Origin: Verrucomicrobiaceae bacterium UBA2429
GTDB taxonomy: Bacteria > Verrucomicrobiota > Verrucomicrobiia > Verrucomicrobiales > Verrucomicrobiaceae
Reading direction: 5' to 3'
Assembly: GCA_002343505.1 (NCBI GenBank)
Contig: DDQZ01000043.1
Location: forward strand, 1 to 20,729
DNA length: 20,729 nucleotides
Shown piece by piece: positions 1-8,332 of this stretch. Below the pieces are notes generated by a model. It did no database searches, had not been told where the DNA came from, and was given only the letters and a program-made list of their open reading frames with translations. Numbering within the stretch: position 1 is the first letter of the stretch; each line of letters opens with the position of its first letter. Made by a program: the position numbers and the translations under genes.

Positions 1-184
1 TCCGAGTGTCGGAGGGGGCCGGTCGGCACGTCAATGGGTGCCCCCCGGCGGCATGAGCGGACGATCCTTTTGTCTGGTGGGGTGCTTTCGGTGGCCTGAC
101 TCCCGGCCTACGGGAGGCATTTCCATGAATCTTGCAAATGGTCAGTGGCTTGGCATAGCTTTTCACGCGCGGGCCATCATCCCG

Positions 185-2809
185 TCAGGCGTTCTCCCCA
201 GGCCCTGCCCCGGCACTGTCGGCGGCGGGGATGAGGAAGCCCATGTCGTCGAGGTGGACGCCGGGGAGGCGGACGGGCTGTCCGGTGGCGAGTCCGGTGA
301 GGACGAGGGTTTCCCCCTCCTGGTGGCAGGCGATGCCGGGGAGGAGGCGACCCAGGGAGCCGGGGCGGCGGCCGAGCTGGCCGCCTTCCTCGCCCTCGGG
401 CATTTCGGGGTCGGGCACGCTGATGGCGAGCAACTCGCCGCTTTCCTCATGGAGCAGGCCGCGCAGGGCGTGCGGCGGCTCGCCAGGGGTGAGGCGGGTG
501 GAGGGGGTCCAGAGCATGAGGAGGCGGGCGGGGCCGGCATGGGCGGCGGCTTTTTCCTCCGTGTCGGCGAGGATGACGAGGCGGGCGCCGCCTGCGGCGG
601 GGGGGCGGGTGGTGAGGCGGACGCGGCGCTGCATGGCGGCGTAGAGCTGGAGGGAGTGGTGAAGCACGCCGCCCTCGGGGGCCAGGCAGAGGAGGGTGTC
701 TCCGGGGCGCGCCCATTCGGCCTCCATGAGGCGGAGGGCATTGGCCACGCGGACGCGGCGGGCGGGGTCGGACTCGCGCGCCAGCTCGCGCCGGGCCAGC
801 ATGGCCTCGGCGGAGAGGGCCAGCATCTGGGAGCGCACGGCCTCGGGGGTGGCGGCGCGTGCCTCCAGGGGGGTGCCGTAATAGACACGCACGGGGTAGC
901 GCAGGCGGCGGGGCCACTTCTTGAAGAAGCGCCCGCCGGAGAAGGAGGTGACGGAGCCGTAAAGGCCGTCAAGGTAGACGGGGATGACGGCGGCGCCGCC
1001 CTGGCGGGCCATGAGTTCGTAGCCCTTGCGCAGGTCGTTGATCATGCCGTGGCGGGTGATCTGGCCCTCGGGGAAAAGGGCGACGATGCGGCCCTCCCTG
1101 AGCGTGGCGCTGACGCTGCGGATGGCGTCCTTGGCGCGGGTGGGTGAGATGGGCACGGTGCCCACGAGGCGCAGCAGCGGGGTGAAGGGCTTCAGATTGT
1201 AAAGCGCGTCCCACATGACGAAGCGCACGGGGCGCTCGCAGCCGGCGCCGAAGACAAAGGCGTCTATGTAACTGACATGGTTGGCCAGCAGGAGCACGCC
1301 GCCGCTTTTGGGCACGCGCTCCTGGTGGACGGAGCGGACCTTGTAAACCAGCCGCACGGCAGACAGCAGGAGGAAGCGCAGCAGGTAGTGCGGCAGCAGC
1401 CTCACCACATACACGGATGCCACGACCATGAGCGCCGCCAGCACCCAGAACTGGCCGCGAAAGCCCAGGCCGGCGGCTTTCATGAGCGCCAGGCAGAGCA
1501 CGGCGGCCACGCCGGCCAGGCTGTCGAGCAGGTTCATGGAGGCCAGCACGCGGCCGCGCTTTTCCTCCTCGGCGGTGTCCTGGATGAAGGCCTGGATGGG
1601 CACCATGTAGCAGCCGCCCATGAAGCCGACCAGGGCCAGCGCCCACTCGAAAGCACTGCGAGGAACAACGTATAAAAACATTTCCATGAAACTCACCGCC
1701 GCCAGCGCCCACTCGAAAGCGCTATGGCGAACAACCTGTTCAACCATTTCCATGAAGCTCACCAGGGCTATGGAGTATTCGAAGCGCGCCGACTGCACCG
1801 GCAGCCAGCCCGCCCACAGCAGCGCCCCCGCCAGCCCCAGCGCGCCCAGCGGGATGATGCCGAGCTGCTGCCCGCGCCGGTTGGCCCAGGCCACAAAAAG
1901 GCTGCCGCCTACCGTGCCCAGCCCCACCATCAGCGTCATGCGCGAGGACGCGCCCGCCGCGCCGCCCGCGGAGAGGTCCGGGTGCAGCGCCAGGCCGATG
2001 TCCACAAACATCGCCGCCGCCATGCTGGCCACGAACCAGTAGGTGGAGTTCCCCAGAAAGGCGCGCCGCATGGGCGGATGCGCCAGGCACTCCCGCAGGT
2101 GGGTGAAGTGCTCCCACCACAGCGCGCGCCGGTAGCGCACCTGCTCATGGGCCGGGGTCTGCTGGATGTAAAAGCCCGCCGCCAGCGCCAGCATGGCCAC
2201 GGCAAAAAGCCACCAGACGGGGGTGGCGGCGGCCTGCCAGGGGTTGCCGCTTTGATCATAGAGGGAGTCGAACCACGCGCCGCCAATGCCCAGCCCGGCC
2301 AGGATGCCGGCCATGGTCACGAGCTGCAGCCAGCCCACCGCCACCCCCAGCCTGCGCGAGCCGACCACCTCCTTGAGGATGCCCATCTTCGCCGGGCTGT
2401 AAAAGGTGGACTGCACCGCCAGCAGAAAGAAAGCCCCCAGCGCCAGCGCGATGCCCGCCGCCCCCGCCTCGGAGGCAAAGCAGGCCCCGGCCAGCAGCAG
2501 GATGACCGCCTGCGCCACGAGCATGGCCAGGATGACGCGGCGCTTCGAATACCGGTCGGAGAAATACCCCGCCATGGGAGCGAAGAGGACGAAGGGCAGC
2601 AGGATGATGCCGCCGAGCCACACGCCGATGTTCTCCCCCAGCATCCCGGAGGCGGCCTTGGGCGCCAGGCCGACGAGCATCATCTTGAGGATGTTGTCAT
2701 TGAAGGCGTTCAGCGCCGTGGCCGCCAGCACCAGAGCGAGGGAGAGCCACGCGCGGCGCGGCAGGCGCGGCAGGCGGTCGAGGGAGTCGGTGTCGGTGGG
2801 GGCGGACAT
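185..2809 (-). CDS. MFS transporter–PlsC acyltransferase fusion (LplT/Aas-like)
   Basis: 874 residues. Residues about 20-455 form a major facilitator domain with motif A at 81-93 (GYFSDRYSKRRVI) and LplT-like FNDNILK and SPAKMGILKE segments. Residues about 470-670 are a 1-acylglycerol-phosphate acyltransferase domain with catalytic NHVSYID (H511, D516) and FPEG at 579-582. By family, LplT flips lysophospholipids inward and the Aas acyltransferase re-acylates them, so the inferred role is inner-membrane phospholipid repair or remodelling. Full-length family members add an AMP-binding domain of about 500 residues; here only about 200 residues follow, with RPGDTLLC (701-708) and GSLGRLLPGI (817-826) recalling its fragments. 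A 22-residue unit is tandemly triplicated at 343-408. The frame stays open upstream to 3424, but the ATG at 2809 is chosen because the MFS homology begins just after it and the upstream part overlaps the divergent permease gene. Domain calls are firm; the substrate is inferred. Confidence 0.9.
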   Translation of the reverse strand: MSAPTDTDSLDRLPRLPRRAWLSLALVLAATALNAFNDNILKMMLVGLAPKAASGMLGENIGVWLGGIILLPFVLFAPMAGYFSDRYSKRRVILAMLVAQAVILLLAGACFASEAGAAGIALALGAFFLLAVQSTFYSPAKMGILKEVVGSRRLGVAVGWLQLVTMAGILAGLGIGGAWFDSLYDQSGNPWQAAATPVWWLFAVAMLALAAGFYIQQTPAHEQVRYRRALWWEHFTHLRECLAHPPMRRAFLGNSTYWFVASMAAAMFVDIGLALHPDLSAGGAAGASSRMTLMVGLGTVGGSLFVAWANRRGQQLGIIPLGALGLAGALLWAGWLPVQSARFEYSIALVSFMEMVEQVVRHSAFEWALAAVSFMEMFLYVVPRSAFEWALALVGFMGGCYMVPIQAFIQDTAEEEKRGRVLASMNLLDSLAGVAAVLCLALMKAAGLGFRGQFWVLAALMVVASVYVVRLLPHYLLRFLLLSAVRLVYKVRSVHQERVPKSGGVLLLANHVSYIDAFVFGAGCERPVRFVMWDALYNLKPFTPLLRLVGTVPISPTRAKDAIRSVSATLREGRIVALFPEGQITRHGMINDLRKGYELMARQGGAAVIPVYLDGLYGSVTSFSGGRFFKKWPRRLRYPVRVYYGTPLEARAATPEAVRSQMLALSAEAMLARRELARESDPARRVRVANALRLMEAEWARPGDTLLCLAPEGGVLHHSLQLYAAMQRRVRLTTRPPAAGGARLVILADTEEKAAAHAGPARLLMLWTPSTRLTPGEPPHALRGLLHEESGELLAISVPDPEMPEGEEGGQLGRRPGSLGRLLPGIACHQEGETLVLTGLATGQPVRLPGVHLDDMGFLIPAADSAGAGPGENA
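1586..1783 (-). repeat. 66-bp in-frame tandem triplication in the MFS domain
   Basis: Three tandem units of exactly 66 bp lie inside the transporter gene. The FM codon pairs recur at 1751, 1685 and 1619. They encode residues 343-364, 365-386 and 387-408, each opening with FE(Y/W) and carrying a (V/A)(S/G)FM core. The two downstream units share a 20-base identical stretch, while the first has diverged more. The period and frame are read directly. That the extra copies form two extra membrane helices is inference. Confidence 0.9.
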
Positions 2810-2811
2810 GC

Positions 2812-2832
2812 GGGAGGCGCGGGCGCCCTCCC
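2812..2832 (-). promoter_or_regulatory. Hairpin in the leader of the MFS–acyltransferase gene
   Basis: GGGAGG and CCTCCC arms, separated by nine bases, lie immediately upstream of the ATG at 2809. Read on the minus strand, GGGAGG is the only Shine-Dalgarno-like stretch in the leader. It could pair with the CCTCCC two bases before the start codon, so the hairpin could limit ribosome access. It may also be chance in such GC-rich DNA. The 111-bp gap between the divergent genes must also hold both promoters, but no convincing -35/-10 pair was seen. Confidence 0.35.
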
Positions 2833-2920
2833 TTAACCGCAAACGCGCCGCCGCGCATCCACAACCGCGCGCGCATTTGCATTTGAGCCGGGCGCGTTCC
2901 GGCGGAGACTGCGCGCGCCC

Positions 2921-4243
2921 ATGCCCGCCTCCCTTTTCCTGGCCCTGCGCTACCTGCGCCCGAAGCGCTCGCTCGTGTCCGTCATCACGCTCATCTCCGT
3001 GCTCGGCGTCATGCTCGGCGTGGGCGTGCTGGTGGTGGTCATGTCCGTCTTCCAGGGCTGGCAGGTGGAGTTCAAAAAACTGCTCCTGGGCTTCGAGCCG
3101 CACGTCATGCTGCTCCAGCCCCCGCGCCATGACGGCGCGCTGCCGGAGGGAGCGCAGCCGCCCCCGCGCGTGAACTGGCGGGACGTGCTCGCGGACCTGC
3201 GCGCCCGCCCCGGCGTGGTCTCCGCGCACCCCCTGGCCGACGGCATGGCCGCCATCCGCCTCGGCGGCTCCGACCCTGAGGGGGCTGAGCTCTTCGGCCT
3301 GCAAAGCGGCGCGGACAACGCCCTCGTGGCCAAGCTCTCCCGCCACCTCAAGGCGGGCGGCTTTGACCTCAACGACGACAACATCGTGCTCACCGACAAG
3401 ACCGCCGCCAAGCTCGGCGTCCAACCGGGGGACACCGTCTCCGTGCTCGCCTCAGACACCATCCGCCAAATGATCCGCGACCTGCGCGCGGCCGAGGAGC
3501 AGGCCGACGCGGAAAAGGCCGCCGAAGCGCGCGGGGAGATCGTCGTCCTGCCGCGCGACCTGCGCGTCACCGGCATCCTGCGCGGCGACACCGCGGGCGA
3601 GCGCTGCTATGTGCCGCTGGACGTGGCGCAGGACTTGTTCGGGCTGGAGGGGGATGTGTCCGGCATCGGCGTGGAGCTGGCGGACCCGATGCTGGCGGAG
3701 CGCTTCGCGGAGGACATCTGGAACTCGGGCGGGCTGCCTCCCGGCTGGGACCTGCGCACTTGGAGCGGCGCGCACGGCGTCATGCTCCAGTCGGTGGAAA
3801 ACCAGCAGTCCCTCATGTGGTTCCTGCTGGTCTTCATCATGCTGGTGGCCGCCATCTGCGTGATGAACACCACCATCACTGTCACCGTGCAGAAGCGGCG
3901 GGAGATCGGCATCCTCACCGCCCTGGGCGGGCGCGCGGGACAGATCACCGCCATCTTCCTGGCGCAGGCGGGCATCGTGGCGGTGCTGGGCATCGTGCTG
4001 GGCCTGGCCGGCGGCGGCCTGGTGCTGCGCTTCCGCAACGACCTGCGCGCCCTCATCGCCGAGGCCACCGGGCGGGACATCTTCCCCCAGGACATCTATT
4101 TCCTCAGCGGCATCCCCTCGCAGATCGTGCCGGGGGACATCGCCTCCATCTGCGCGCTGGCCGTGGCGCTCTGCCTGCTGGCCGCGCTGATCCCCGCCTG
4201 GTTCGCCGCGCGCGTGGACCCCGCCGTGGCGCTGCGGGAGTGA
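2921..4243 (+). CDS. LolC/LolE-family ABC transporter permease
   Basis: 440 residues with the MacB/FtsX layout: one N-terminal membrane helix (about 18-45), a large periplasmic domain (about 50-290), then three helices at about 297-322, 342-370 and 406-430. The post-helix-2 segment TVQKRREIGILTALG and the ending ARVDPAVALRE are typical of lipoprotein-releasing permeases (LolC/LolE) and related exporters. The family works with the ATPase LolD to pull outer-membrane lipoproteins from the inner membrane and hand them to LolA. No LolD-like ATPase is present in this window, so the partner must be encoded elsewhere. The gene is divergent from the acyltransferase fusion and convergent with the dehydrogenase gene. 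GGAG at 2904-2907 is the nearest ribosome-binding candidate, at 13 bases, rather distant. A MacB-like exporter subunit is the alternative; the C-terminal signatures favour LolC/E. Confidence 0.88.
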   Translation: MPASLFLALRYLRPKRSLVSVITLISVLGVMLGVGVLVVVMSVFQGWQVEFKKLLLGFEPHVMLLQPPRHDGALPEGAQPPPRVNWRDVLADLRARPGVVSAHPLADGMAAIRLGGSDPEGAELFGLQSGADNALVAKLSRHLKAGGFDLNDDNIVLTDKTAAKLGVQPGDTVSVLASDTIRQMIRDLRAAEEQADAEKAAEARGEIVVLPRDLRVTGILRGDTAGERCYVPLDVAQDLFGLEGDVSGIGVELADPMLAERFAEDIWNSGGLPPGWDLRTWSGAHGVMLQSVENQQSLMWFLLVFIMLVAAICVMNTTITVTVQKRREIGILTALGGRAGQITAIFLAQAGIVAVLGIVLGLAGGGLVLRFRNDLRALIAEATGRDIFPQDIYFLSGIPSQIVPGDIASICALAVALCLLAALIPAWFAARVDPAVALRE

Positions 4244-4247
4244 GCGC

Positions 4248-4271
4248 GCCCGCCGCAGCGCGCTGCCGGGC
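4248..4271. terminator. GC-rich hairpin between convergent genes
   Basis: The 43-bp gap between two converging stop codons holds a 12-bp perfect palindrome (GCAGCGCGCTGC, 4255-4266), extended by GCCCG/CGGGC arms with a two-base bulge. Its position suits a bidirectional terminator, but there is no T-run on either side, so this would be a U-less or purely structural signal. The call rests on location and symmetry alone. Confidence 0.35.
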
Positions 4272-4286
4272 AGACCCGCGCGCGCC

Positions 4287-7200
4287 TCACTCCTCCTCGT
4301 TCTTCTTGCTGCGGAAGCGGGAGAAGAATCCCTTTTTCTCCTCCGTCTTCGCCTCGGCGGGCATCTCAGCCGGAGGCGGCGCGTCAGACTTGGCGGCGGC
4401 ATCCTTGGCGTCCGCCTTCGCGGGCGCCTCCGCCTTGGGCGCGGGAGCGGCAGGCTCGGACTTGGCCCCGGCTTTGGCGGTTTCCTTCGCGGCCTCTTTG
4501 GCGGGGGCCGGGGCGGGCGGTTTGTTTTCACCCTTGTCCTCCGCCTTCGTCCCGCCGGCGTCACCGGCGGGCATCGGCTCCGGCATGACGGGTGGCGGAG
4601 GCGGGGCCTCCTCTTTCTTGCGGTTGCCAAAGCGGAGGGTGATGCCGCCTTTGCGCGGCTCCTGCTTCGGCGGCTCCGTCATGACCTGGCCGTTGTCATC
4701 CACCGGGATGGCCCTGGGTATGTCGGCGAGTTCGACCGGCATGGATGAGGCGGGTGCCGGCGCGGCTGGAGCGGGCTGGGGCACGGACGGCGGCGGACTC
4801 GCCGGCGCGGCTTTGACGGCGGCTTTCGGCGCGCCGGGGGTGGACTTGGCAGGAGTGGAGGCGGGCGCTTTCTTCGCGGGCGCGGGCGCCGTCTTGACGA
4901 CGGCTTTCGGCGCGGTCTTGGCAGGCTGGGGTTTCTTGTCAGGCGCGCCCGTCAAGCTGGCGAGGTAGGCCACCACGTCCCGCACCTCGCGCGGGGTGAG
5001 GATGCCGAGCATGGGAGGCATGACGGAGACCGGCGGCGTCTGCGCGAGGATGATTTCGCGGGGTATTTCCTTGAGCGCGCCGTCGGGCAGGCGCAGGCGC
5101 ACGGCCTTGTCACTCTCGCTGACCAGCGAGCCCGCATGGCTGCCGCCGTCCTTGAGCGTGAGAGAGACCAGACCGTAGCCCTCGGCGATCTGGGCCACCG
5201 GATTGACCAGGGACTCCAGCAGCTCTCCGCGCGCGCGCAGAGTGCCGATGCCCTTGAGCGGCGGGCCGACCTGGCTGCCCTCCTTCGCCTCGACGGTGTG
5301 GCAGGCCACGCAATTGGCGCCGATGTGGTTGTTGACGATCTCGCGCCCCGCCTTGATGTCGCCGCCCTCGATCAAATCCTCCGCCGGGGGTGTCTTGCGC
5401 GTCTGCTGCCATGCGGTGACACGCGCCGACATGGATTCCCGGCCCTGCGCGGCCTCGATGACATCAAGCCGCAGTCCGGTCTCCACTTTTTCATCAGCCA
5501 GCTTTTGCAGCCATGCCGTCATGAGCACGTCCGCCTCGCTGCCGGGGTGGGCGGCCAGGAGGAAAATGGCGGCCTGCTTCTCGCGCAGGGTGCCGCTGTC
5601 CAGAACGCGCGAGATTTCCCCCAACGCGCGCTCAGGCTGGTGGCGCGCGGTCAGCGCCAGCGACTCCATGCGCAGCTCCTCGGTCGCGTTTTTTGCGGCG
5701 GTCTTTTCCAGCGCCTGCGCCACGGCGGGCGCCTGCGGGTTTTTGGCGGTCATGAGCCGCAGCGCGCCGATGCGCAGCGTTGTCTCCGCCTTTTCATCCA
5801 CGGCGATGGCGAGCAGGACGGAGGCGTCCACCTCGAGTTGCAGTTGGATGAGCAGCTCGACAACCGCCGTCTTCAACGAGGGGTCTTTGAGCGCGAGCAG
5901 ATCGCTTTTCCAGGTTTCGATCAGGCTGGGCGAGAGGGCGTTCTCATCCATGCGCGGGTAAGTGCCCGCCATGCCGTCCACGAGGTCGAGCCGCGGCGGC
6001 TTCGAAAAGACCAGCAGCGTGCGCAGCGCCTCCACCGCCTGCTCCGGCGGCTGGTTCAACGCATGCTGGAGCAGGCGCGCGGCGTTCACGGGCTGGCCCA
6101 TGCGCAGGTTGGCATTGATGGCGCGGCGGCGCGCGGGCGGAGTCAGCGGCCGTCCGCCATCGAGCAGGGCGGCCAGCTCAGGCAGCACATCGGGAATCCC
6201 GCCGTCATCGTGAATGGCGCGGCACACTTCATCAAAGACGGCGTCCGAGGAGTCCCTCAAGTAGTCCTTGATGAGCGGCGAGCGCTGGCGCGCCAGCGCC
6301 AGCGCGCAGACCAGCCGCACGGGCTCGGACTCGGAGTCGAAACGGGAGGCGAGGTCCTCCGCGCTCATGCAGCCCGCCAGGCCGGACACCAGGGCGTGCC
6401 GCAGGAAGGGATCGTGCGCGTCCCGCTCGACGCGGTCCAGGAGGTAAAAGGCGGCGTTGTTCAGCTCCACCTTCGCCAGGGACAGGCCGGCGGAAACCGG
6501 CGCCATGCGGCCCAGCGCCAGCGCGGCGTGCAGGCGCACGCGCGGGGATTCGCTCGTCATCATGCGGTCCACGGCGCGGGTGGCGGCCACGCTCGGTTTG
6601 GCGTCGCCGATGATTTTGACGAGCTGGGTCTGGATCTCGGCATCCGTCTCCGCCGCCAGGCGCTCATGCACCAGCGTCTCCGGCACCTTGCCGTGCCGCA
6701 GGCCGATGCCCGCGCCCCAGATGGCATGCACGCGCGCCAGCAGCGGCGCGCCCGTATCCGCCGCGATGGCGAGCAGCGCGTCCCACTGGCCTCGTTTCGC
6801 CAGTTCGAGCTGCGCGCTCATGCGCACCCGGCGGTCGGCATGACCGAGCAGCTTTTGCAGATCGGAGTCCGGGCGCGAGCCAAATCCCGTGGCGATGATC
6901 TCCATCGTCTCCCTGCGCGCGGCAGCGTCCTTGTCCGCCGCCGAGTCGAGCGTCCAGATGCCGCCTTTCTCATCCAGCGGATAGCCCCCGTCCCAGTCGG
7001 CGAAGTAAAGCGCGCCCTCCACGCCCCAGGCCATGCCGATGCCCATGACGCCGTTGTGGATGGTGCGCGGGTCCGTCATCTTGAATGCCGCGCCGTCCGG
7101 CTCCAGCTTGAACGCGTCCATCCTGCCGGAGGGGAACTGGTTGAGCAGGAAATGCCCGCGCAGGGACGCGCCCAGCGCCGTGCCCGGCTCGTGCAGGAAG

Positions 7201-8246
7201 CCGGCGGGGCCGTCGCTGTAATTGGCCAGCGGCGGCGTGATGAACAGCGGCTGTTTGCTGCCGCCGCCTTTCCACGGCTGCTGCGGCAGCCAGACGTCCT
7301 CCAGGATCCAGCGGCTCGCGCCCTTCATGTATTGATGGCCGCAGCGCCAGCCGGAGTCGCTTTGATCCGTGATGTAAACCAGCCGCTCGCGCTCGCCGGG
7401 CAGGTCCGCGTCGTTGTCCACGCCAAACATGTTGCCGAAGTCGTCGAAGGCGATCTCCTGCACATTGCGCAGGCCGCGGGCGAAGACCTCGAAGCCCGCC
7501 CCGTCCGGCTCCACGCGCAGCACCGCGCCCTCGTGCGGCAGGTGGAATTTCTTCCCCTCCTTGCTGGTCACGCTCACGCCCTTGTCGCCGATGCTCCAGT
7601 AGATGCGCCCGTCCGGCCCCAGGCGCGGCCCGTGCATGTCATGGCCCGCGTAGGCGATGTGCATGCCGAAGCCGTGCGCCACCACCTCCCGCACATCCGC
7701 CACACCGTCGTCGTCCGTGTCCTTCAGCCGCCAGAGGTCCGGCGCGCAGGTCAGGTAAACCCAGCCGTCATGATAAAGGATGCCCGCCGCGATGCCCGTG
7801 ACCTCCGTGTTAAAACCCTCCGCGAAGACCGTCATCTTGTCCGCCAAGCCGTCGCCGTTCGTGTCCCGCAACTGGTAAACGCGCTCGCTGTGAACCGTCA
7901 GATCCTGCCAGTCAATGCTGCCGTCCTTGTTGTGATCCTTGAGACCGCCACGCGGCAGGCGCAGCCTGCCGGGGGACAGCTCGCGCTTCAGGAACTCCCG
8001 CTTTTCCTCCACCGTCGTCAGGCCCACATCATCAGCGATCCACATCGGATGCTCGCGGATGTCCAGGTCCGCCGCCTTGCGCCGTGTCGTCGCCGCCACA
8101 TAGACGCGGCCGTATTCATCCACTGTGCAGGCCACCGGGTCCGGCACATTCAGAGTCCCGGACCACTTGCGCGCCACCACCTCGGCGGCGGCGGCCTGCA
8201 CCAGGACACATGACAGAAGGGGGATGAAATAACGGCGCATCATCAT
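4287..8246 (-). CDS. PVC-type secreted membrane-bound dehydrogenase with HEAT-like repeats and haem c domain
   Basis: 1319 residues from the first ATG of an ATG triplet. Residues 1-21 form a signal peptide (MMMRRYFIPLLSCVLVQAAAA). Residues about 30-450 match the propeller-like 'putative membrane-bound dehydrogenase' domain of Pirellula/Verrucomicrobium proteins. They hold three Asp-rich calcium-loop motifs: DHNKDGSIDWQDL (104-116), DTNGDGLAD (128-136) and DTDDDGVADV (176-185). About 480-950 is helical and HEAT-like. The haem-binding domain has CVACH at 979-983 and possible axial methionines in the MPPM at 1076-1079. Residues 1101-1319 form a Pro/Ala/Lys-rich tail. Family knowledge suggests exported oxidation of a sugar or alcohol with electrons passed to haem c; the substrate is unknown. 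A GTG 90 bases upstream would keep the frame open but puts 30 unsuitable residues before the signal peptide. The gene lies 86 bp downstream of the next minus-strand gene and may be co-transcribed with it. Confidence 0.9.
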   Translation of the reverse strand: MMMRRYFIPLLSCVLVQAAAAEVVARKWSGTLNVPDPVACTVDEYGRVYVAATTRRKAADLDIREHPMWIADDVGLTTVEEKREFLKRELSPGRLRLPRGGLKDHNKDGSIDWQDLTVHSERVYQLRDTNGDGLADKMTVFAEGFNTEVTGIAAGILYHDGWVYLTCAPDLWRLKDTDDDGVADVREVVAHGFGMHIAYAGHDMHGPRLGPDGRIYWSIGDKGVSVTSKEGKKFHLPHEGAVLRVEPDGAGFEVFARGLRNVQEIAFDDFGNMFGVDNDADLPGERERLVYITDQSDSGWRCGHQYMKGASRWILEDVWLPQQPWKGGGSKQPLFITPPLANYSDGPAGFLHEPGTALGASLRGHFLLNQFPSGRMDAFKLEPDGAAFKMTDPRTIHNGVMGIGMAWGVEGALYFADWDGGYPLDEKGGIWTLDSAADKDAAARRETMEIIATGFGSRPDSDLQKLLGHADRRVRMSAQLELAKRGQWDALLAIAADTGAPLLARVHAIWGAGIGLRHGKVPETLVHERLAAETDAEIQTQLVKIIGDAKPSVAATRAVDRMMTSESPRVRLHAALALGRMAPVSAGLSLAKVELNNAAFYLLDRVERDAHDPFLRHALVSGLAGCMSAEDLASRFDSESEPVRLVCALALARQRSPLIKDYLRDSSDAVFDEVCRAIHDDGGIPDVLPELAALLDGGRPLTPPARRRAINANLRMGQPVNAARLLQHALNQPPEQAVEALRTLLVFSKPPRLDLVDGMAGTYPRMDENALSPSLIETWKSDLLALKDPSLKTAVVELLIQLQLEVDASVLLAIAVDEKAETTLRIGALRLMTAKNPQAPAVAQALEKTAAKNATEELRMESLALTARHQPERALGEISRVLDSGTLREKQAAIFLLAAHPGSEADVLMTAWLQKLADEKVETGLRLDVIEAAQGRESMSARVTAWQQTRKTPPAEDLIEGGDIKAGREIVNNHIGANCVACHTVEAKEGSQVGPPLKGIGTLRARGELLESLVNPVAQIAEGYGLVSLTLKDGGSHAGSLVSESDKAVRLRLPDGALKEIPREIILAQTPPVSVMPPMLGILTPREVRDVVAYLASLTGAPDKKPQPAKTAPKAVVKTAPAPAKKAPASTPAKSTPGAPKAAVKAAPASPPPSVPQPAPAAPAPASSMPVELADIPRAIPVDDNGQVMTEPPKQEPRKGGITLRFGNRKKEEAPPPPPVMPEPMPAGDAGGTKAEDKGENKPPAPAPAKEAAKETAKAGAKSEPAAPAPKAEAPAKADAKDAAAKSDAPPPAEMPAEAKTEEKKGFFSRFRSKKNEEE

Positions 8247-8332
8247 GATGTGCGCGCCGCTCGCCCTTGCGTCAAAAAGGAAATTCGGATTTTCATCACA
8301 GCCCGCCGCGGGACGCTTGCGCCGTGCCGTGC

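Noticed and set aside
100..116. CTCCCG/CGGGAG hairpin downstream of the acyltransferase gene
   Set aside because: Short stem, no T-run on either strand, and about 70 bases past the stop. Not strong enough to call a terminator in GC-rich DNA.
38..1147. 369-codon plus-strand open frame at the window start
   Set aside because: Antisense to the conserved acyltransferase domain, Gly/Ala/Glu-rich, with no domain.
2810..3424. N-terminal extension of the MFS–acyltransferase frame
   Set aside because: The extra 205 residues overlap the divergent permease gene and have shadow-like composition. The ATG at 2809 directly precedes the MFS homology.
5136..8213. A 1025-codon plus-strand open frame
   Set aside because: It lies antisense to the dehydrogenase gene. 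Its translation is rich in R, H, Q, A and G with no recognisable domain, as expected of a GC-rich shadow frame, while the opposite strand has a signal peptide and a CxxCH haem site.
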